A stretch of 64,000 nucleotides of DNA, taken from assembly GCA_016213785.1 (NCBI GenBank), contig JACQZQ010000023.1, positions 1-64,000 of the forward strand. Reading direction: 5' to 3'. The position numbers and the translations under genes were made by a program. The notes beneath the pieces are model-generated. The model did no database searches. It had not been told where the DNA came from and saw only the letters and a program-made list of their open reading frames with translations. The number at the start of each line of letters is the position of its first letter. Position 1 is the stretch's first letter. Origin of the DNA: Acidobacteriota bacterium. GTDB taxonomy: Bacteria; Acidobacteriota; Blastocatellia; Chloracidobacteriales; JADJPF01. Shown here one piece after another: positions 47,001 through 53,821 of the stretch.

Positions 47001-48241
47001 ATATGGTGCTAAAAATAGCAGCACAGAAGCTTAAATGTAAGATAGAAACGGCAACTGATGGAGTTACAGCCTTAGAAAAATTAAATAACCTATCTGTAGA
47101 CTTGCTTATATCTGATTTACGTATGCCTAATATGACAGGTATAGAGCTTTATCAAAGAATACAAAATAACCCTAGCCTTAAAGGAGTCCCTTTTGTAGTC
47201 CTTTCCTCTATTGACGACGATGAAGAAGTAGCCGCAGCACTTGAACAAGGAGTAGAAGATTATTGGATTAAACCATTAAGAGTAAATGAAATCCAAGCAA
47301 GAATTAAACGCTTGCTAACACGCCGTTATAAAGATGCTGTAGAAATACCTAATACTAAATCAAATGCTAAGGTAGTTTCTAATGAAATTATTAAGGCAAA
47401 TAAAGTTATTCAAACACCAATTACACCAATTGCTAATAATAGTGCTCCTGATAGCCTTAAAACTACACATCTAGATAACCAAAAACTCTTAGATATTTTT
47501 CAACAACAGGCTGAAAAAGAAATTACAATCCTACCAGGTAAACTTGATCTTGATTTGATTAAATCAAATATTTTAAGTAGTTCTAGTAAAGCTAATAAAC
47601 CTGTAAGTAAAGAATCTAGCGAATTAAATTTTAAGGAAAATGAAAAAAAGCCTAGATTGCCTAATATAGAACACCCCCCCATTCCTCATCCACCTATTCC
47701 TAAGCAAACAGACCTACAAGCTAGTATTAGTGTAGTAGAAAAAGTTGAGGAAAAACCTTCAGCTACCAAAGATAAAAAACCTAGTAAAAGCCTTCAAAGA
47801 CCTAGTAAGTCATTAGAGAGACCTAGCGAAGATGGTTTAGCAATTCCTACTAGAACCGATGAAATACCTTCTCTTAGCCAACTCCCAAGTTTTGAAATTA
47901 AAACTGAAAATAAAAAACCTAATCAAGAGGTTACTTCAGAATCATCACCAATATTTTTTAATGTGAATTTGTCAAACTCTGAAGGAATGTTAATGGAAAT
48001 AATGCAGCTTTATAATCATTTTTGGGATACTTGTCGTAAGGTAGGCAACCCTAAATCAATCCCTGAGTATCAAGAATTTAAAGAGTTAGTAATAGCCAAA
48101 GCTACTAAACTAAAAAAACAATTCCATTGGGATGAAGTAACTTTTATTATTGCAATAGAAAATGAGCAAGCTCATATAGATTGTCAAATAAATAGAACAA
48201 GTAATTTTCTAAAAACACCTCCAAAATTTAGAGTCTTATAG
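44039..48241 (+). CDS. Large signalling protein: AAA-type ATPase, response-regulator receiver and MXAN_5187-like C-terminus
   Basis: This encodes 1400 residues. An N-terminal P-loop ATPase has AERGMGKSHLL (Walker A about 61-71) and a Walker B-like ALFIDGISQFL. Residues 470-640 are a Pro/Ser/Thr-rich linker. A middle region (640-960) is unassigned. A complete receiver follows at about 975-1095, with the D982-D984 acidic pocket, phospho-acceptor D1026 in ISDLRMPNMTG and K1078 in WIKP. A second Pro-rich linker precedes a C-terminal ~75-residue domain resembling the MXAN_5187 C-terminus. No signal peptide is visible. The ribosome site is weak. A hairpin terminator follows 19 bases after the stop. 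Confidence 0.75.
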   Translation: MSSQQIKTFVSLRQFDQITQFDLVNDEQVVKAYQFTEDLQNLGAKLLTNAVAGIGTQAIVAERGMGKSHLLNLVRSIASVPKLVNLLEDLNAIAIFQKVALPKIPVDGFPTLTLGFDPEKGLNLVKAYPKVPGMENLPPANLIAYVDEIIEQKINTGVQIALFIDGISQFLIDQQQGEPLLQWLQELAKEAVNGKFSLMITLDQNVAEGPLKKTLASVFKYEYIPSNTIASIIDQKIFYKTSTQRRQIENLFWDLRKRMPHFSEASNKFIQHYPLHPIILNLVPAMRFYARSFSLFGFITAVSSRALLRRVFNLICADELFDSFEFDLRKHPNLTEAFGSYDYLFNYIPTLQQPHSLYAKMMLKGLLLFSLLGKFVTAKDLANSVMLYDEREPLAFAETLNSIMARLAATSSGLLVNADGPELSYKFYIPETNPIAMFSSNAKTSELSKALLDSQARTITKTVAKENPQTQVAKDIEEISPINEITIPPPPQVKLPIQQSGQSRFTTKENVELKEKNLEKDPLLQPQQPLISPVQNESTNKPSLPKRETSELPKPTTTRLFPTVPPPPILQQQTVMVSPSSSTPLPIPAKPISDTQSSSSTHLSLDKLTFAVSKISDDDIRLDQILISGGKKFFKDWPFTFEDNKFRDRVEINLKWRGSLRKGILKFGGETEIYKDLDSQAPPCDYDWQITVFRAYAPMVLPPPAEAPITLLHWQPISLSTSERLVLKQLLIVNEADLDLGDEKEVAIFKNQLEDQVSALFQKIYLKSRLLTNQHIDLTLPNEGTFLSNNLTKLLDKLFAKRYPKHPNFEDLLTLETVTDLLPWLFHSKTSPNLDQEAALEQFALPLNLVSFQENSSYKISSPEKNVPLDSPVGQFWQTIEQNQNITKLHAFKLVHKEPFGLQRPALLLILAALAGSGQIVLLDELNEPIHDSDGLRPDVELADFSSIRLLKGDIKQVSWKAVKKSIQDPEDLQDFTLLVVDDDATIHMVLKIAAQKLKCKIETATDGVTALEKLNNLSVDLLISDLRMPNMTGIELYQRIQNNPSLKGVPFVVLSSIDDDEEVAAALEQGVEDYWIKPLRVNEIQARIKRLLTRRYKDAVEIPNTKSNAKVVSNEIIKANKVIQTPITPIANNSAPDSLKTTHLDNQKLLDIFQQQAEKEITILPGKLDLDLIKSNILSSSSKANKPVSKESSELNFKENEKKPRLPNIEHPPIPHPPIPKQTDLQASISVVEKVEEKPSATKDKKPSKSLQRPSKSLERPSEDGLAIPTRTDEIPSLSQLPSFEIKTENKKPNQEVTSESSPIFFNVNLSNSEGMLMEIMQLYNHFWDTCRKVGNPKSIPEYQEFKELVIAKATKLKKQFHWDEVTFIIAIENEQAHIDCQINRTSNFLKTPPKFRVL

Positions 48242-48757
48242 GCAGACTTATTAAAGTTATTTAACAAAATTTGTCAAAACACTACTGACAACTTTTGTTA
48301 AAACTATTTATTTAATTTTTTAGAAAAAACTCCTGATCTGTTATTTTAAGTATATTTGAATTTTTAAGATCACTTGCCTTTTATCTCAACTAATAGCCTC
48401 TAGTTTACTACTTAAGCAAAACCAAGTTAATTAGCTTATAGTTATATTACTAATCTAACTTTTTCCTAAACTAGCATTTTTAATTAGTTACAAAATTTTC
48501 TAAATATGACTGGCACACTGTTTGCTGAATTTTAGCAAAATCTATTAACATTCTTATAATTAAAGCTTATTTTATTTAAAATTATTCATTAATATTTCAT
48601 TTGCAAAATAACTATTATCCTAGATATACTACTATACTTACTTATTCAAATTAGTTTACTTATTTAATAATACTAGCTCTAGGTTAAGATTAAGTAAAAT
48701 CAATAGATATTGTGTTTTTTAGTTTAGTCCCAAGATGTCATAAAAACGAGGATCTTT
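48242..48757. other. Intergenic stretch between the two large signalling genes
   Basis: This is 516 bases, extremely AT-rich. It holds the terminator at 48260-48302 and presumably the promoter of the PATAN gene. No gene is seen. Confidence 0.6.
48260..48302 (+). terminator. Terminator of the AAA-receiver gene
   Basis: A 17-bp inverted repeat with one mismatch (TTTAACAAAATTTGTCA/TGACAACTTTTGTTAAA) has loop AAACACTAC and is followed by CTATTTATTTAATTTTTT. Confidence 0.75.
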
Positions 48758-51667
48758 ATGTCCGAAATGAAGGAAAGTTTTGTCCCTAAAATATTGGCAG
48801 ACTACCATCAAAATAATCGTACTGGCATCCTTACGCTTAAGCAAAAATCTATTCATAAAACTATACATGTTGAAAATGGTAATGTTGTTTTTGCTACTAC
48901 TAATGTAGAGGCTGAGCAACTAGGTTCACGACTACTTGAATGGGAATTATTAACACCCGAACAACTTATAGAAACAGATAAACTAGCTAAAGAAAATCGC
49001 CGTTTTGGAAAAAGCCTGGTAGACCTAGGTTTTTTTCAACCCTATGAACTACCTGAACTCTTTTATAGACAAACTAATAGAATTATTTTCTCTACTTTTG
49101 GTTGGAAAAATTTTGATTTTCGCTTTACCAGATGTGCACTACCAGAATATGAGGCTAAAAACTTTATTCCTATCCCTGAAATCCTATTAGAAGGAATGCG
49201 CTACTTAGAGGATATAAATTTAATCACTGAATGCTTAGGTAACTTGACCAGATCATTTAAGCTTAATATGCCTTTAGATTCTATTTACCAAAGTCTTAAA
49301 CCAAACTCTTATGAAACAGAGCTTTTGGCTGGTTTAGAAAATACTGTTTTTACACCAAAAAACCTATTAGACCTACCAAATATAGAAGCAGAAACCGTAA
49401 TTAAAACCTTATGCGTTCTAAATTTACTGGAAATGCTAGTAGAAACTAATACTTCATCTATAACCCCTTTAGCACCTCTAGTAGATGACCTTTCTCTACA
49501 AATGAATAGCCTATTAGTTAGCACTAAAGCACCTGACCAGGAAATTGAAAAGCCTAAAACCTCTTCACAAAATACTCTTTCTGCTTTTCCAAGCATTCCT
49601 AATGTTGTTCCTATAAATCAGTCTAATAATGTTTCTAGGTCTGTATATAATGATTCTAACGCAGCTACAGCAGTTACTAATAGTAGCGCTTCTTTAGAAC
49701 ATAGAAGCGTTATGGAATTTTGTTATGAAATAGAAAATAAAGTTAGTGCAATTAATAGAGGAGCATCTCTTTATGAAGTATTAGAAGTAGATTCTCATGC
49801 AAGTTTAGACCAAATAAAAACCGCTTATGAGAAATTAACTAAGCATTTTCATCCAAATCGTCAAAAAGAGCTATCTGTTTATAATACTGATCTTAGTACA
49901 AACCTAAATTATATAACTACAGCTATTAAACAAGCTTACCAGATATTAATAGCTAAAGCACCTCAGCCTAGACCAGTTCAAAATACTCCATCTTCAATTA
50001 GTATTAGACCTAATGCAAATACTCTTCCTTCTATGACTAATAGTGGGGTTAGTAGAATTTCTCAAGCACCAAATCAAGCTCAACAAGTAAAACCTCTTTC
50101 TCCTCAAATCACTCCAACTACTCCTAAACTTTTAAGTCAACAAGAGGTTATGGAGTTTTGCTATTTGATAGAAAATAAACTAAATATGATTAAAGGAGAA
50201 TCTACTCACTACCAAGTATTAGAAATAGAAAGAAATGCAAGTTATGAAGCTATAGACCAAGCATATCAACAGCTAATGTTACTCTTTGATGTAAAAAAAC
50301 AAGAAAACCTTTCTGCCTATGGTCTTAATATGAACACTCAGCTAGAAGAGATTTCTAAAGCTATTCGTTTGGCGGCTGAAGTACTTAGGGATACACAAAA
50401 GAGGCAAATTTATGATGATCGCATAGGAAAATCTCTTAGAAGAAATGCAGGACAATATTCCACAACTAGCCAAGCAGATCTTAGAAATCCTACTCCTTCT
50501 TCAATTGTTCGGCCAGAAATAAAATATCCAAATCCCCCTTTACAATCTTCACAGCCTTCACAGCCTTCACAATTTTCACAGCCCCAACAATCTTCACAGC
50601 CTTCACAGCCTTCACAATTAGACTCTAAATATAGCGTTGCTCAAAATAAACCTGTGTCTAGCCCAATGCCTCCTTTAATGTCTGACTCAAGACTACGTAG
50701 CCAACAAGGAGGAAATATCGCTAACAATCCATCACAAAGTAGTGCTAGTTATTCAACTCCTTCATCACTTTATAATTCCTCTGCTGGGCAAAGAATTCCT
50801 AGTGAAAACCTACCAGCCCCAAGTAACCAAAGAGCTTTTAGTGAAGACCTTAACAGGTCTTCAGCAGGTACTAAAATACCGCCTATTACTAACCCTACAG
50901 GATTCCCAGCCCTTAATAGAAATTCAGGAAATGTTGACTTAAATCGTTCTAATCCTGGAAGTAAACCGTCTATTACTATAGACCCTAGCCGCAATTCTTT
51001 ACCTACTTTTACTCCTATTACAGCATCAAAGGCTGCTAATCCTAGCCAAGCTCAACCTGCTCAGCCTGCTCAGCCTGCTCAGCCTGCTCAACCTGTTCAA
51101 CCTGCTCAGCCTGCTCAAGCTATAAAACCTAGCCAAGCTCAGCCAGCAACTAATCCTTCTAATCCACCTGTAGCTAAAACTCCTTCTAATCCATCTAACG
51201 AACTACCTCAAGGGACTAAATCAATACCTGGTGGAAAAGGAAAAACATTTACTGCTACTGAATATTACTTAAGGTCTATTGAATTATGTGATAAAGAAAA
51301 ATACACTGAAGCAATAGAATCTCTTTTAATGGCATTAAAACTTTCTCCTAAGGATGGAGAATATTGGGCGCAACTAGCACGTGCTTATAGCAACATACCT
51401 GGCTATGAAAAAGATACTTTAGCAGCCTACCAAAAAGCTAATGAATATGCACCTAAGGAAATTGGTTATTTATTAGAATTAGGTGATTTTTTACGTAAAC
51501 ATGGTTTTAAGCAAAAAGCAGCAGAAGTTTACAATGGTGTATTAAATATTCGTCCTCAAAATATAAAAGCACAAACAGCGCTTGCTGAACTTGTCCAAGA
51601 ATCTAGAGAAGAGGAATCTGATACTAAAACTAGAGGTTTTTGGTCAAAATGGCTAAAAAATAGCTAA
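48758..51667 (+). CDS. PATAN (DUF4388) protein with two degenerate J domains, low-complexity linker and TPR
   Basis: This encodes 969 residues. Residues 1-140 fit PATAN/DUF4388 (RTGILTLKQ...VENGNVVFATT, LVDLGFF), a scaffold domain of bacterial signalling. Two J-like domains follow, at about 325-405 and 465-560. The first has HPN (H365, P366, N367) in place of HPD, and the second has LFDVKK at that spot, so Hsp70 stimulation is doubtful. Residues 560-830 are Ser/Gln/Pro-rich with QPS and AQP repeats. TPR helices (about 835-955) close the protein. A GAGG site precedes the ATG. It follows the AAA-receiver gene on the same strand. Confidence 0.78.
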   Translation: MSEMKESFVPKILADYHQNNRTGILTLKQKSIHKTIHVENGNVVFATTNVEAEQLGSRLLEWELLTPEQLIETDKLAKENRRFGKSLVDLGFFQPYELPELFYRQTNRIIFSTFGWKNFDFRFTRCALPEYEAKNFIPIPEILLEGMRYLEDINLITECLGNLTRSFKLNMPLDSIYQSLKPNSYETELLAGLENTVFTPKNLLDLPNIEAETVIKTLCVLNLLEMLVETNTSSITPLAPLVDDLSLQMNSLLVSTKAPDQEIEKPKTSSQNTLSAFPSIPNVVPINQSNNVSRSVYNDSNAATAVTNSSASLEHRSVMEFCYEIENKVSAINRGASLYEVLEVDSHASLDQIKTAYEKLTKHFHPNRQKELSVYNTDLSTNLNYITTAIKQAYQILIAKAPQPRPVQNTPSSISIRPNANTLPSMTNSGVSRISQAPNQAQQVKPLSPQITPTTPKLLSQQEVMEFCYLIENKLNMIKGESTHYQVLEIERNASYEAIDQAYQQLMLLFDVKKQENLSAYGLNMNTQLEEISKAIRLAAEVLRDTQKRQIYDDRIGKSLRRNAGQYSTTSQADLRNPTPSSIVRPEIKYPNPPLQSSQPSQPSQFSQPQQSSQPSQPSQLDSKYSVAQNKPVSSPMPPLMSDSRLRSQQGGNIANNPSQSSASYSTPSSLYNSSAGQRIPSENLPAPSNQRAFSEDLNRSSAGTKIPPITNPTGFPALNRNSGNVDLNRSNPGSKPSITIDPSRNSLPTFTPITASKAANPSQAQPAQPAQPAQPAQPVQPAQPAQAIKPSQAQPATNPSNPPVAKTPSNPSNELPQGTKSIPGGKGKTFTATEYYLRSIELCDKEKYTEAIESLLMALKLSPKDGEYWAQLARAYSNIPGYEKDTLAAYQKANEYAPKEIGYLLELGDFLRKHGFKQKAAEVYNGVLNIRPQNIKAQTALAELVQESREEESDTKTRGFWSKWLKNS
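50540..50622 (+). repeat. In-gene TTCACAGCC tandem repeats (QPS)
   Basis: TTCACAGCC-type 9-mers recur in several near-exact copies, encoding a Ser-Gln-Pro tract within the PATAN protein linker. Confidence 0.8.
51040..51130 (+). repeat. In-gene CAGCCTGCT tandem repeats (AQP)
   Basis: About seven near-exact CARCCTGCT 9-mers encode an Ala-Gln-Pro tract in the same linker. Single-base variants among the copies suggest a repeat array prone to length change. Confidence 0.85.
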
Positions 51668-51805
51668 CCATTATTTTAGATTCCAGCATTTTATCAATAA
51701 AAGCCTTTATATTTGGCATAGTAAGCTTGCTGTTTAGCCACTGTTTATTTATAATAGCCGAGTTTTTTACCAATCCAATACAAACATAGTTATTTTGATA
51801 ATCTT

Positions 51806-51892
51806 GGAAAGGTGGCTGAGTGGTTTAAAGCAACGGTCTTGAAAACCGTCGTAGGTTTACGCCTACCGTGAGTTCGAATCTCACCCTTTCCG
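51806..51892 (+). tRNA. tRNA-Ser (UGA)
   Basis: This is an 87-nt class II tRNA. The acceptor is GGAAAGG/CCTTTCC, with the serine-type GTGGCTGAGTGG D region. The anticodon stem is ACGGT/ACCGT around CTTGAAA (anticodon UGA). A long variable arm GTAGG...CCTAC and the T arm GTGAG/CTCAC around TTCGAAT follow. The discriminator is G, and CCA is not encoded. Confidence 0.97.
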
Positions 51893-51943
51893 TCAATCAA
51901 CCCAATCATCTAACTCACACAAAATAAATATCCTACATCTAAA

Positions 51944-52522
51944 TTAAGTCTTAGATAAATCTAAAAGTTTTAGTTCTGGTGCTTGATAGTTTTCAAATTG
52001 CTCTAATAGCTTTTCTGGTTCACTATCTGTTAAGACGAGTACTCTACACTCTGGTTTAACAAACTTTTCTTTAACACTATGATCAATAAACTCAATCAGC
52101 TTATCATAATAGTTACAAATATTTAGTAAACCGCAAGGCTTAGTATGTATACTAAGCTGACCCCAAGTTAAAACCTCAAAAAATTCTTCAAAAGTCCCAA
52201 AACCGCCTGGAAGCGCAATAAAGCCATCTGAAAGCTCAGCCATTAAAGCTTTTCTTTCATGCATTGAGTTAACTATTTTTAGTTCAGATAAACCTGGGTG
52301 AGCAAGCTCTTTTTCAACCATAAAGCTAGGAATAACACCTATTACATTTCCACCTTCTTTAAGCACAGCACTTGCAACTTCTCCCATTATTCCAACACTT
52401 GCACCACCATAAACTAGCCCAATATTTTTTTTTGCCATTAAATAACCTAGTTCTTGTGCAGCCTTAACATATCTAGGGTTTGCACCTACGCTTGAACCAC
52501 AAAAAACACAAATTCGTTTCAT
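51944..52522 (-). CDS. LOG-family phosphoribohydrolase (TIGR00730-type)
   Basis: This encodes 192 residues from ATG 52522; a GTG 15 bases upstream is possible. It is a Rossmann-like LOG protein: ICVFCGSSVGANPRY, YGGASVGIMG, and the signature PGGFGTFEEFFEVLTW, with an ERKALM substrate block. The family cleaves nucleoside 5'-monophosphates to base and ribose 5-phosphate, including cytokinin precursors. In bacteria it may recycle modified nucleotides. It starts within about 20 bases of the Eis-like stop on the same strand, so they are probably co-transcribed. Confidence 0.88.
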   Translation of the reverse strand: MKRICVFCGSSVGANPRYVKAAQELGYLMAKKNIGLVYGGASVGIMGEVASAVLKEGGNVIGVIPSFMVEKELAHPGLSELKIVNSMHERKALMAELSDGFIALPGGFGTFEEFFEVLTWGQLSIHTKPCGLLNICNYYDKLIEFIDHSVKEKFVKPECRVLVLTDSEPEKLLEQFENYQAPELKLLDLSKT

Positions 52523-52541
52523 ATTTTTATTTTCCACTCTA

Positions 52542-53777
52542 CTAAAAATATTCTTGTAAAAAGGGTTTAGGCTGTTCTAAAGCCTTATCTAACCAATCAA
52601 CTACTGATAAATCATTAACAGTAATTAACCCTAGAAAATAAGCTTTCTTTACACTTAAAGTCCCTGCATAAATTTGAGAAAAAACATCTATAGAAAGACT
52701 AATACAGGCTTTCTTTAAGGAATCTACAGGTTTTACATCTATTTTCCCATCAAGTAAAGTAATTTGGAAAAACCCATTATTTTCAGCTATTTGTTCATCT
52801 TTAATTGATAGAGTTGCTGTTGCAGTTACGTTATTATAATTAATCCGCGCTTTAAGAGCTTTTTCTACATCCAAAACCCGTAACATATAGCTAAATCCAT
52901 AATTTCCTGTCTTAGAAACTAGCCCGTCTAGTATTGGTCTTTCTATATCACGAGGATCTTTTAAGATATAGTGAAATCCTTCATCAACCTGCGCCCAATA
53001 CCTTATGGTAGAAACTTGATCAGATAAACTACCAATAAACCCTAGCAAGCCCTGATAACTATAGTGGTCATCATAAATTAGCTCATCTATAACTATCTCT
53101 TGATTAAATATAGTTTCTTTAACCTTAAATTCAAAAAATATATAACCTGTTATTTTGCCTTCTGTTTTATAGACAAATAAAAGTGTTTCTTTATTTTGAA
53201 CACTTTTTAATTTACTTTCCCACACTTTAATTGAGCGCTCAGCTAAACAATTATTTTTTTCTACAAATCGTTGATAGCACTCTGTTAGTTCTCTTAAGTC
53301 GCTTTCTTGAAAACGACTAACATTTTTACGTGTCTCATAATTAGGTATGCTACTAGAGCTAACTCTATACTCAATTAGCTCACCTATTGCTCCCCAACCA
53401 AGTTTTCTATAAAAATCATAGCGAAATGGGTAAAGTATTGACACTACATAACCTTGTTCTCGCCCTCGTCTAATAGCTTCAATACATAGCTTTGAAGCAT
53501 AACCACGACGACGAGAATCTAGACCATTTGCAACACCAGCAATTCCTAACATTGAAAGTTCTATACCGCCTAACCAAATTTTATAAGGAATTGCACTAAG
53601 TACTGCAACTATTTTGCTATCATCTTCTCCAATCAAAACATCTTCTTCAAGTTTACGCCTAGGGTGTTCTAAATAAAGTCTTTTCCTTTCTTCATAAGGA
53701 AAACCCGATGGAAAAGACTCACATCCCATTCGAGTAATTATATCTATATCTTCTTTTGTTGCTGTTCTAACTTTCAT
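52542..53777 (-). CDS. Eis-like N-acetyltransferase
   Basis: This encodes 411 residues with the Eis-like three-part layout. An N-terminal GNAT domain (VRTATKEDIDIITRMG, the acetyl-CoA loop RRRGYASKLCIEA, SILYPFRYDFYRKLGW) is followed by a second GNAT-like domain and a sterol-carrier-like C-terminal domain ending in DKALEQPKPFLQEYF. Mycobacterial Eis acetylates aminoglycosides and other amines. In most bacteria the substrate is unknown. An AGGAAAAG site precedes the ATG. No drug-resistance context is present, so a general amine acetyltransferase is the safe call. Confidence 0.85.
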   Translation of the reverse strand: MKVRTATKEDIDIITRMGCESFPSGFPYEERKRLYLEHPRRKLEEDVLIGEDDSKIVAVLSAIPYKIWLGGIELSMLGIAGVANGLDSRRRGYASKLCIEAIRRGREQGYVVSILYPFRYDFYRKLGWGAIGELIEYRVSSSSIPNYETRKNVSRFQESDLRELTECYQRFVEKNNCLAERSIKVWESKLKSVQNKETLLFVYKTEGKITGYIFFEFKVKETIFNQEIVIDELIYDDHYSYQGLLGFIGSLSDQVSTIRYWAQVDEGFHYILKDPRDIERPILDGLVSKTGNYGFSYMLRVLDVEKALKARINYNNVTATATLSIKDEQIAENNGFFQITLLDGKIDVKPVDSLKKACISLSIDVFSQIYAGTLSVKKAYFLGLITVNDLSVVDWLDKALEQPKPFLQEYF

Positions 53778-53821
53778 TTTACTTTTCCTAATATTTTTCC
53801 TAGAGTTTTTGTATTATTTAT

